From the NCBI GenBank assembly GCA_964586175.1, contig CAZPGL010000033.1, forward strand, positions 1 through 21,703: 21,703 nt of DNA. The letters run 5' to 3'. Source of the DNA: CAZPGL01 sp964586175 (GTDB lineage: Bacteria > Actinomycetota > Acidimicrobiia > Acidimicrobiales > MedAcidi-G1). Made by a program: the position numbers and the translations under genes. The number at the start of each line of letters is the position of its first letter. Position 1 is the stretch's first letter. This document shows positions 1-6,029 of the stretch, in pieces. Under the pieces are notes generated by a model. It saw only the letters and a list, made by a program, of their open reading frames with translations. It did not search any database and was not told where the DNA came from.

Positions 1-45
1 CTGTTAATCCGCAGGTCGTGGGTTCGAGCCCCACCCCCGGAGCCA
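1..45 (+). tRNA. tRNA-Asn (GTT), 3' part only
   Basis: The window opens inside the anticodon loop: CTGTTAA at 1-7 gives anticodon GTT at 3-5, so asparagine. The 3' half of the anticodon stem, the variable loop, a complete T arm (GTGGG/TTCGAGC/CCCAC) and the 3' acceptor strand CCCCGGA plus discriminator G follow. The CCA end is encoded at 43-45. The 5' half lies outside the window, so the acceptor and D arms cannot be checked. Confidence 0.93.
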
Positions 46-80
46 TACAAGCGCTGCCTCCGTCGGCAGCGGGGACGGGC

Positions 81-95
81 GGCGGGCCACCCGCC
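81..95 (+). terminator. Possible hairpin terminator after tRNA-Asn
   Basis: GGCGGG (81-86), loop CCA, CCCGCC (90-95) form a perfect 6-bp GC stem between the tRNA end and the next gene. No T tract follows, so it is at best a weak or T-less terminator. GC-rich DNA makes such stems common. Confidence 0.3.
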
Positions 96-121
96 CAGCG
101 ATGCGGGGCCGGCGTCCGGTC

Positions 122-127
122 TAGGCT
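122..127 (+). promoter_or_regulatory. -10 element of a leaderless promoter
   Basis: TAGGCT is followed by exactly 7 nt and then GTG at 135. This spacing puts the transcription start on or next to the start codon. No Shine-Dalgarno lies in front of the GTG and no clear -35 box is seen. The same arrangement recurs before five other genes here. Confidence 0.55.
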
Positions 128-134
128 CCGCGCC

Positions 135-1313
135 GTGGCCGGCCTCTTGACCCCACCCGACCTGGACCTGTCGGCGTTGCGGGCCGACCGGCTGGCGAGG
201 CTGCGGGCCACCATGGCCGACGACGGCGTCGACGTGTGCCTGCTCACCAATCCGATCAGCATGCGCTACGCCGTCGACTATCGGGCCTACGCGGCCTTCC
301 AGGGCCACATCCCGACCACGCACGTGGCGGTTCCCGTCGAGGGTCCGGTCGTCCTGTACGGCGCGTACTCGGGCCCCTTGGACACCATCGACGACAGCCG
401 TCCCGCCAACTCGGTCACGTCCTTCGACGCCGGCCTCGACCTCGCCGGACGGGCGGCCGGGTTTGCCGCCGATGTGGTCGCCTACTTGGCGGAGGTCGGC
501 CTGCCGGCCGGCGCGGTGGTCGGGGTGGAACGCACCGTGCCCAGCGGACACCGCGCCCTGGCCGACGCCGGTCTGCGCATCGTCGATGCCGAGCCGACCG
601 TCGAACTGGCCCGGAGCCGCAAGTCGGCTCGGGAGATGGTCGCCCTGCGGCACGCGGTGGCGGTCGGCCAGCACGGCATGGCGGCCATGGAGGGCAGCCT
701 TGAGCCCGGCATCACCGAGAACCGGCTGTGGGCCATCCTCCACGAGGTCAACATCAGCCACGACGGGGACTGGGTCGACGGCCGCATGCTGTGTTCGGGG
801 CCCCGCAGCAACCCGTGGTATCAGGAGGCCGGTGACCGGGTGATCGAAACAGGCGACCTCGTGCCGTTCGACACCGACATGATCGGCCCGTTCGGCTACT
901 GCGCCGATATCTCGCGCACATTCCTGTGCGGCGACCAGCCCCCGACGGCCGAACAGCGCGACCTCTACGACCGGGCCCGCGACGAGGTCGAGCACAACAC
1001 GGCGTTGTTACGGGTCGGCGCTTCGTTCGAGGAGTTGTCTCGGGCCGTGTTCCGCCAACCCGACGACATCCGGGCCCAGCGCTACGCCTGCGCCTTCCAC
1101 GGGGTCGGCATGAGCGACGAGTACCCGAAGATCCCGTATCCGGATGACTGGGCCAGGACCGGGTACGACGGTGAGGTCGAGGACGGGCTGGTGCTGTGTG
1201 TCGAGAGCTATGTGGGCCGGGTCGGCGGGAATCAGGGGGTGAAGCTCGAGGAGATGGTGCAGGTGACCGCCGACGGGGTGGTGCCGCTGTCGACTTACCC
1301 GTACTGGGACTGA
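135..1313 (+). CDS. M24-family metalloenzyme, DddP (DMSP lyase)-like
   Basis: Creatinase/prolidase-fold (pita-bread) protein of 392 residues. An N-terminal creatinase-like domain is followed by the M24 domain. Candidate metal ligands are D246 and D248 (motif FDTD), D258 (CADISRT), H322 (FHGVGM), E357 (VESY) and E372 (KLEEM). As I recall, DddP of Ruegeria lacuscaerulea uses D295, D297, D307, H371, E406 and E421. The offset of 49 is constant for all six, and the DddP residues Y366 and D377 also match as Y317 and D328. Classical prolidases have two metal aspartates 11 apart. DddP cleaves dimethylsulfoniopropionate to dimethylsulfide and acrylate, and that role here is inference. The start is GTG 135, because a -10 box lies 7 nt upstream and longer forms would run into tRNA-Asn; TTG 147 is an alternative. 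The protein is about 50 residues shorter at the N terminus than DddP. A generic Xaa-Pro-type hydrolase remains possible. Confidence 0.85.
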   Translation: MAGLLTPPDLDLSALRADRLARLRATMADDGVDVCLLTNPISMRYAVDYRAYAAFQGHIPTTHVAVPVEGPVVLYGAYSGPLDTIDDSRPANSVTSFDAGLDLAGRAAGFAADVVAYLAEVGLPAGAVVGVERTVPSGHRALADAGLRIVDAEPTVELARSRKSAREMVALRHAVAVGQHGMAAMEGSLEPGITENRLWAILHEVNISHDGDWVDGRMLCSGPRSNPWYQEAGDRVIETGDLVPFDTDMIGPFGYCADISRTFLCGDQPPTAEQRDLYDRARDEVEHNTALLRVGASFEELSRAVFRQPDDIRAQRYACAFHGVGMSDEYPKIPYPDDWARTGYDGEVEDGLVLCVESYVGRVGGNQGVKLEEMVQVTADGVVPLSTYPYWD

Positions 1314-1322
1314 GGGCCGCCG

Positions 1323-1487
1323 GTGTTGGGCTCCGACGAGTACGACCGCCAGGACGGCAGCGGGGTGGCCGTGGTCGAGGCCGTCCAGGGAGTGGAGGTG
1401 GGTCGGCCCAGCCGGATCCGCACCGGGGTGACCGTGGTCGACGGCACCCCGCAGGCGATGCGGGTCGGCGGGGTGGCGGTCCGATGA
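1323..1487 (+). pseudogene. C-terminal remnant of a PhzF-family isomerase
   Basis: In the same frame as the upstream gene, directly after its stop, lies a 54-codon open stretch starting with GTG and ending in TGA. Its product contains QGVEVGRPSRI and, near the end, MRVGGVAV. These match the C-terminal signature of PhzF/YddE epimerase-like proteins (QG..mGRPs.i, then vGG.av). A whole PhzF protein is about 260-300 residues, so most of lobe one and part of lobe two are missing. A GAGGG at 1312-1316 sits 6 nt before the GTG, so translation is possible. The stop overlaps the next start (ATGA at 1484-1487), as in an old operon. It is most likely a relic left by a deletion or by insertion of the upstream gene. 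The family call rests on a short stretch. Confidence 0.5.
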
Positions 1488-2605
1488 AGCGGTGGGTGTG
1501 GGCCGTGGTGTGCGCCGCCTCGTTGGCCGCGGCGTGCGCCGACACCGGGAGCCGGGAATCGACGGCCACGACCACGGTCCCGCCGGCCACGACGGTGCCG
1601 CCGACCACGACGGTGCCGCCGACCACCACGGTTCCGGCGACCAGCACGACGTCGGCCACCAGCGTCTCCGCTCCCGAACCGGTGGAGAATCTGGTGTTCC
1701 GCTCCGGCTTCGAGGCGGGCACGACCGTGGTGGTCGCCGAAGGCTCCGGGGCGCCGTGCCCCGCCGATCTGGTGGGGCGGGACACCTCGGTGGCCGATCG
1801 AGGCGGCTGGGAAGCCAACCTGGAGGGCGGGCTGTTCGGGTTCTTCCGGATCTGCTTCGGCGGTGGTACGCCCGATCAGCGCGGCGTCGAGTTGGTCGAC
1901 GATCCGCTCCGACCCGGCAACCGGGTGCTGCGGACCTGGCTGGCCGAACCGGGCGAGGACGTGGCCGACGACGACGGGGTGGCCTGCAACGAGCCGTTCG
2001 GCTCGGGACAGCGCAAGGGCCGGGTCCAGGGGGTGCTCAAGGACAACCAGGCGGTCAGCGCCTTCGGGTACTCAGTGCGGGTGCGGCTCGGTGAGGCGTT
2101 CGAGGCCGTGGTCGGGTCGCCCCACGAGGTCACGTGGTTGACCCTGGGTGAGTTCTGGAACAACTCGCCGGGCGAGGACGGCACGTTCCGCATCACCCTC
2201 AGCCTGGTCAAGGAGGCCGGCGAAGAGGCGCCGCTGCGGTTCGCCCTCGGTGCCGACCACCAGGCCGACGACAGTGACCCCACCTGGCACGAGGCCTGGC
2301 CGGGAGGCCGGGTGGTGGGCGAGCCGGCGCCGATCGGGGAGTGGTTCACGATGCGGGTGGCGGTGGTCGAGGGAGATGCAGAGGCGGGGCGGGTGTCGTT
2401 CGAGGTCACCGAGCACGACGGAGCCACCCACGGCATCGACATGGTCGGGGTCACCCACGGGTCGGCGGGGCCCGACGGGTTCGCCGCCCTGCACCCGATC
2501 AAGCTGTACACCTCGGGCACCCTGGTGTGCGAGCTGCGGGCCAGGGGCCTGGTGCTGGACGTCCTGTGGGACGACTTCGCCATCGGCGGGGTCGCCGCAC
2601 CCTGA
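1484..2605 (+). CDS. Secreted lipoprotein, possible polysaccharide-binding/lyase-like fold
   Basis: The product has 373 residues. The N terminus is a lipoprotein signal peptide: MKRW, a hydrophobic stretch, then SLAAAC with C18 as the lipidated cysteine. A Thr/Pro/Ser linker (about residues 24-66) includes hexapeptide repeats of the PPTTTV type, typical of actinobacterial surface lipoproteins. The remaining ~300 residues are rich in beta-strand-like sequence, with NLVFRSGFE at the start and WDDFAIGG near the end. This layout resembles concanavalin-like jelly-roll domains of polysaccharide lyases and lectins, but no catalytic residue can be named and the fold is a guess. ATG 1484 overlaps the stop of the PhzF remnant. 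The gene ends 23 nt before tRNA-Ile2. Confidence 0.8.
   Translation: MKRWVWAVVCAASLAAACADTGSRESTATTTVPPATTVPPTTTVPPTTTVPATSTTSATSVSAPEPVENLVFRSGFEAGTTVVVAEGSGAPCPADLVGRDTSVADRGGWEANLEGGLFGFFRICFGGGTPDQRGVELVDDPLRPGNRVLRTWLAEPGEDVADDDGVACNEPFGSGQRKGRVQGVLKDNQAVSAFGYSVRVRLGEAFEAVVGSPHEVTWLTLGEFWNNSPGEDGTFRITLSLVKEAGEEAPLRFALGADHQADDSDPTWHEAWPGGRVVGEPAPIGEWFTMRVAVVEGDAEAGRVSFEVTEHDGATHGIDMVGVTHGSAGPDGFAALHPIKLYTSGTLVCELRARGLVLDVLWDDFAIGGVAAP
1577..1648 (+). repeat. 18-bp tandem repeat coding the Thr/Pro linker
   Basis: Four consecutive 18-nt units (1577-1594, 1595-1612, 1613-1630, 1631-1648) encode V-P-P-A/T-T-T-like hexapeptides in the lipoprotein linker. Units 2 and 3 differ by one base; units 1 and 4 are more diverged. 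The length is prone to slippage without breaking the frame. Confidence 0.75.
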
Positions 2606-2628
2606 GCCCCACCTGCCAGACTGCCGGT

Positions 2629-2701
2629 GGGCCGGTAGCTCAGTGGTCAGAGCAGGCGACTCATAATCGCTCGGTCGTGAGTTCGATTCTCACCCGGCCC
2701 A
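2629..2701 (+). tRNA. tRNA-Ile2 (CAT anticodon, lysidine-type)
   Basis: Complete cloverleaf: acceptor GGGCCGG/CCGGCCC, D stem GCTC/GAGC, anticodon stem GGCGA/TCGCT, loop CTCATAA with anticodon CAT at 2662-2664, T stem GTGAG/CTCAC, discriminator A2701. The 3' CCA is not encoded (CCG follows). Three CAT tRNAs are possible. Initiator tRNA is excluded because the first acceptor pair is G-C. The anticodon arm is the same as I remember for E. coli ileX. C4-G69 and C5-G68, known determinants for the lysidine synthetase TilS, are present. After C34 is converted to lysidine it would read AUA as Ile. Automated tools often label this type tRNA-Met. Confidence 0.85.
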
Positions 2702-2704
2702 CCG

Positions 2705-3856
2705 CTATTGGCACATGTTGTAGTCGGTGCTGGCGAACCCGACGAACAGGCCCTCGTCGAAGTACAGCACCGACGAGTTGTAGGGCTGTCCGTGGGTGCT
2801 GGCCGTCGGTCCCCAGCCGTCGCCCTCACCCCAGTAGTAGGTGTGGTCGGGCATGTCGATGCCGTAGTCGGACAGGTCCTCGTGGACGAACCGGTCCGGA
2901 TCGAGGCCGAGGATGTCGGTCACCTGGTCCCTGGTCATGCCGATCTCGATGCCGGCGGGCAGGTCGCCGCCCGTCCAGCCGAACATCCAGCCGGCGTCGA
3001 TGGGGTTCCCGCCGTCGTCCATGCCCCGGTAGAAGTTGACGGTGATGACGCGGTCTGCGTTGCGCCAGGTCCGTCTGGTCCATGTGTCATCGGCGACGCA
3101 CATCGCGTTCCACTGGTCGCGATCGGGGGTGTAATCCCAACTGTCGTAGGTGGGGACGAACGGGTCGGCCGGTCCACAGCGTTCGGTGACCACGGCAATG
3201 ACCTCGTCCATGTCGGCGCCGGTGGGGAGACCGAACAGGGAGCGGTCCTGTTGGTGGACCGGGTTGCAGTCCGGGTATTCGGTGTCGTCGAGGGAAGCGG
3301 CCAGGTCCAGAAGCTCGTCGAGGGCGATCCTGAGTTCAATGGCCTCGGCCTGGAGCAGCGACACCACGTCCTCGGACTCTTCGAGATCTCGAGCGGTGTA
3401 CTCGGCGTCGCGCAGGTCGGCGAGCAGTTCGTCGTTGGTTGCGGCCAGGGTGGCGTTGGCCCGTTCGGCCTCCCGCAGGCTCTCGACCGCATCGTCCCGC
3501 TCCCGCTGGGTCTCGATCACCTCGTCGAGGTAGTCGGCCAGTTCCTGACGGTTGTCGGCCGCTTGAGCTTCAGCGGCGGATACGGCCTCGTGCGCATCGG
3601 CCAGGTCTGCTTCGGCGGCCGCCAGGGCTGCTTCGGCGGCCGCCAGGTCCTCTTGGACGGTGGCCAGGGTCGCGTCGGCGTCGGCTTGCTGATCGGCGAC
3701 CGGCTCGGTCACCGCGGGCTCGACCGTCGGCGCGGGGGCCGTGTCCGCAGTTTCGTCCGGGGTGTCGGAACCGCACGCCGTGGCGGCGACGGCGAGCACG
3801 ATGGCCACCAGGCCGGTGCGGATGTGCGAGCGGTGGGTGGGCCGGGGGGTCGACAT
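2705..3856 (-). CDS. Coiled-coil lipoprotein with two BLIP/BamE-like motifs
   Basis: The product has 383 residues. A basic N terminus and hydrophobic stretch end in a lipobox (VAATAC, C28). Residues about 55-190 form a long Ala/Glu/Asp-rich coiled coil with heptads, two of which are near-identical at the DNA level. The C-terminal part carries two similar motifs: GLPTGADMDEVIAVV at 209-223 and GIEIGMTRDQVTDILG at 302-317. They resemble the G.s.deV...lG element of BLIP/BamE-like domains, which suggests an internal duplication. Four non-lipobox cysteines (197, 227, 253, 382) could form disulfides. The start is ATG at 3856, with GAGAGGA 6 nt upstream on the minus strand. Longer forms would enter the neighbouring gene in another frame. 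It is probably a cell-surface anchored protein. Function is unknown. Confidence 0.82.
   Translation of the reverse strand: MSTPRPTHRSHIRTGLVAIVLAVAATACGSDTPDETADTAPAPTVEPAVTEPVADQQADADATLATVQEDLAAAEAALAAAEADLADAHEAVSAAEAQAADNRQELADYLDEVIETQRERDDAVESLREAERANATLAATNDELLADLRDAEYTARDLEESEDVVSLLQAEAIELRIALDELLDLAASLDDTEYPDCNPVHQQDRSLFGLPTGADMDEVIAVVTERCGPADPFVPTYDSWDYTPDRDQWNAMCVADDTWTRRTWRNADRVITVNFYRGMDDGGNPIDAGWMFGWTGGDLPAGIEIGMTRDQVTDILGLDPDRFVHEDLSDYGIDMPDHTYYWGEGDGWGPTASTHGQPYNSSVLYFDEGLFVGFASTDYNMCQ
3607..3648 (-). repeat. 21-bp tandem duplication (one coiled-coil heptad)
   Basis: Two adjacent 21-nt units, 3607-3627 and 3628-3648, are identical except for the last base. They encode successive heptads (AEAALAA / AEADLAD-like) of the coiled-coil lipoprotein. 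This looks like recent heptad duplication that keeps the frame. Confidence 0.7.
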
Positions 3857-3966
3857 GACGGGTCCTCTCGTCGATGGATGCTCGCCACGGGTCGTAGCGG
3901 CCACCATGAGGACGAGCGGTCGTCGTCGGTTGGACAGTTTTTCCGGGGGCGGACCGCCGGAGCGGG

Positions 3967-5058
3967 TCAGGGGTCGACCACCCGACAGTCGGGTTGCACG
4001 TCGAACTCGGCCTGGTTCCAGCGCAGGCCCATGGCACCGTGGCGGTGGCCGCATGTCGACATCCAGTTGCCGTACCCGGGGTCTTCGTCGGCGACCACGA
4101 TCCGTATCGAGCCGTCGGCCTCGCTGGCCGCGGAGGAGGCGTTCACGGTGACCGGGTGGAACCGGTAGTCGAGCGACTCCATCCACAGGTTGTCGAGCTG
4201 GAAATTCCAGTAGAAGCACGGCGGCGGGTTGAATGTGATCTCCAGTCGCTGCCCGGGTTCGAGCCGCCAGTAGCCGTGACGGAATATCTGGTTCGGATCG
4301 CCCCACACGCCGGTACCCATGCCGTCGTCGACCTCGAGGGTGTTGGGGCGTTCCATCCACTCGTGGACCTTGCCGGTGAACCGGCGCACCACCCCGTCGA
4401 CGAACAGGTTCGTGCCGGCCAGTCCCCGCAGCAGAGCCTCCGCCGACAGGGGCGGTGGACGATCGTCGGCGTCGACGCGTTCGACGTGTAGGCGGGCCGG
4501 CTCCTCGGCTGCCCGGTCGAGGTGGAACTGGCGGATGATGAGGGTGCCGCGTTCAGCAAGCAGGGGGATCCAGTTGCCGGGGTGCTCCTGCTGGCTGAGA
4601 ATTACCTCGAAACGGCCGTCGTCGTCGACGATCAGGTCGGAGCCGTCCAGTGAACCCATGTGCCCGAGACGGGCCGCCCCGGCGCCGTAGTTGCCGGTGT
4701 AGGCCCCGAAACCCAGATAGTGCACAGTCCCTCGGGTGCCCCACAGGCGGTAGTCGTGGCGGCCGTCGATGGCCACCGACTGGTAGTACGAGTCCGGGTT
4801 GTCGCTGCCGATCTTGACCTGGTTCGGCAGGGTGTGGACCAGAGGGAAGCGGGGGTCGCCGGCCTCCAGGTAGGACTCGAGGCCGCCACGGGCCAGACGG
4901 CTGAGGAGGCGGAAGCCTTCGATGCGGGATTGGACGTCATCGCCGTCGGTGTAGTCGAACACCAGTTGACCCGAAGCCTTGAGGGTGTCGCAGAACTCGG
5001 CCCATGCCTCGCCGGACAGCACCCGTTCGAGGGCCGGATCGGGGATGTCGTCGTTCAC
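3967..5058 (-). CDS. DUF1214-domain protein
   Basis: The product has 363 residues and no signal peptide or membrane segment. The C-terminal third has the DUF1214 signature: YWNFQLDNLWMESLDYR, then a stretch ending WMSTCGHRHGAMGLRW. Related proteins often pair DUF1254 and DUF1214; here the N-terminal part is a short helical region (FCDTLKASGQLV) and no DUF1254 is evident. The biochemical role of the family is not established. The GTG start at 5058 has no Shine-Dalgarno, but CACCAT lies 6 nt upstream on the minus strand, so it may be leaderless with a weak -10. It ends 110 bp before the coiled-coil lipoprotein start, which has its own RBS, so co-transcription is possible. Confidence 0.8.
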   Translation of the reverse strand: MNDDIPDPALERVLSGEAWAEFCDTLKASGQLVFDYTDGDDVQSRIEGFRLLSRLARGGLESYLEAGDPRFPLVHTLPNQVKIGSDNPDSYYQSVAIDGRHDYRLWGTRGTVHYLGFGAYTGNYGAGAARLGHMGSLDGSDLIVDDDGRFEVILSQQEHPGNWIPLLAERGTLIIRQFHLDRAAEEPARLHVERVDADDRPPPLSAEALLRGLAGTNLFVDGVVRRFTGKVHEWMERPNTLEVDDGMGTGVWGDPNQIFRHGYWRLEPGQRLEITFNPPPCFYWNFQLDNLWMESLDYRFHPVTVNASSAASEADGSIRIVVADEDPGYGNWMSTCGHRHGAMGLRWNQAEFDVQPDCRVVDP

Positions 5059-5122
5059 ACCCCGATGGTGGCACGCCGGGCCGCCGTCGCCTGCTTTCGG
5101 GACAGGACCGGGTCACCTCCTT

Positions 5123-5128
5123 TAAGGT
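5123..5128 (+). promoter_or_regulatory. -10 element of a leaderless promoter
   Basis: TAAGGT lies 7 nt before ATG 5136, with no Shine-Dalgarno between. It sits in the 77-bp divergent gap shared with the DUF1214 gene. GGGACA at 5099-5104, 18 nt upstream, is a weak -35 candidate. Confidence 0.55.
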
Positions 5129-5135
5129 TCTCAGC

Positions 5136-5756
5136 ATGCGAAGCAAGGTTGCGTGCTGGACGATCATGGTTGCTTTCGTCGCTGCGGCGTGCGGCGGCGG
5201 AAACGGTGGAACGATCACCGCGTCTACCAGCACCACCGACTCTGCAACGTCGGCCGACGATGCAGGAAACGACGAGACAGCATCCACCACCGCGGCCTCA
5301 CCCACGACGACGGCCGCCCCGATCCTCGAACCAGCCGAGGATGTGTGCACCGAGGACTGGAAGCGCGACCTGTTCCCCGAGGGCCACGGTGGGTCGGCGA
5401 ACCCACCCGAGGGGGTCACGTTCATCGCCATGCCGGGGTTCGACCGGATTCAGTTCGCCACATCCGGATTCCAGATTCACATGGTGGGGGAGTTGGGATC
5501 CGATCCCCAGGGGCTCTACGGCGTCGACGTCGAAGGTTCGTCGCACTACCTGGTGACGATGGCCGGGTGGACCGGCACCGATACGGGCCCCGACCGGATC
5601 CCCGCACCCGACGCCGGCAACGTGACCGAGGTGGTCGCCATCGAGGCCGCCAACCCTGGCGAGTTGGCATTCGTGGTCGGCCTCGACCACACAGCGATGG
5701 TGCGCACCGCGCGCGGTGAGGCATCGGGCACCTTGTGGTTGGACGTCTGCCACTAG
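5136..5756 (+). CDS. AMIN-like domain lipoprotein
   Basis: The product has 206 residues. The signal peptide ends in FVAAAC (C19), followed by a low-complexity Thr/Ser/Ala/Asp linker (about 20-62). The globular part starts at EDVCTEDW and contains GFDRIQFATSG, a pattern resembling the G.DRv.f.f.g entry of actinobacterial AMIN-like domains. It ends in GTLWLDVCH, like the usual L.vDv terminal strand. Cysteines near the start and end of the domain could pair. AMIN and AMIN-like domains are beta-sandwiches thought to bind cell-wall material; that role here is inference. The start is chosen because ATG 5136 opens the signal peptide and has a -10 box 7 nt upstream. The AMIN-like call is moderate; secreted lipoprotein is firm. 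Confidence 0.78.
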   Translation: MRSKVACWTIMVAFVAAACGGGNGGTITASTSTTDSATSADDAGNDETASTTAASPTTTAAPILEPAEDVCTEDWKRDLFPEGHGGSANPPEGVTFIAMPGFDRIQFATSGFQIHMVGELGSDPQGLYGVDVEGSSHYLVTMAGWTGTDTGPDRIPAPDAGNVTEVVAIEAANPGELAFVVGLDHTAMVRTARGEASGTLWLDVCH

Positions 5757-5857
5757 ACCTCGGCCACCGTCCCGGATCCGGGGCGACACGCGACCCGGAT
5801 TGGTCAACGTGCGAACCACCGCCCGTCACCGACGTGTCGCAGTACCCGTGTCACGCA

Positions 5858-5880
5858 TCGCAACGTCGCCTTCGTTGCGA
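5858..5880 (+). terminator. 8-bp perfect hairpin, terminator or operator
   Basis: TCGCAACG (5858-5865), a 7-nt loop and CGTTGCGA (5873-5880) form a perfect 8-bp stem about 100 bp after the AMIN-like gene and 150 bp before the next start. There is no T tract, so intrinsic termination is uncertain. A protein-binding dyad is an alternative. Confidence 0.4.
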
Positions 5881-6016
5881 CCACCGGACCAGCCGACACC
5901 GTCCCCGCGACCACAGGAATCCGGACCAGCCGCTCCGTCAACGCAAATGGACATCTGGCGCCACTTCAGGCACCTGGATCGACGGTTCTGTCAACGAGTA
6001 GTCGACTCCGGTGACG

Positions 6017-6022
6017 TAGGGT
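6017..6022 (+). promoter_or_regulatory. -10 element of a leaderless promoter
   Basis: TAGGGT is followed by 7 nt and GTG 6030, with no Shine-Dalgarno. It is the same hexamer that precedes tRNA-Val near the window end. Confidence 0.6.
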
Positions 6023-6029
6023 CGCCGGC

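Larger units (their letters stand above)
5757..6029. other. Longest intergenic region (273 bp)
   Basis: No credible gene on either strand; the open frames here are overlapping shadows without family features. It contains the palindrome CCCGGATCCGGG (5771-5782) just after the lipoprotein stop, an 8-bp hairpin (5858-5880), a 12-bp direct repeat CCGGACCAGCCG (5884-5895 and 5921-5932), and the -10 box of the next gene. Confidence 0.7.

Noticed and set aside
18..134. Longer N terminus for the M24 gene starting at 18
   Set aside because: It would begin inside tRNA-Asn. The extra 39 residues are low-complexity GC-type sequence, and a leaderless -10 box points to GTG 135.
754..1818. 354-codon open frame on the minus strand
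   Set aside because: Its product is Arg/Pro/Gly-rich low-complexity sequence, antisense to two well supported genes; a GC shadow.
2629..2710. tRNA-Ile2 as an integration site for a mobile element
   Set aside because: No integrase, no repeated tRNA 3' end and no foreign-looking block on either side.
2708..4168. 486-codon plus-strand open frame
   Set aside because: It is antisense to the coiled-coil lipoprotein gene, which has a lipobox and ribosome site. The plus-strand product is Gly/Val repeats without family features.
3857..4360. Extension of the coiled-coil lipoprotein gene upstream on the minus strand
   Set aside because: It would overlap the DUF1214 gene and bury the signal peptide; GAGAGGA fixes the start at 3856.
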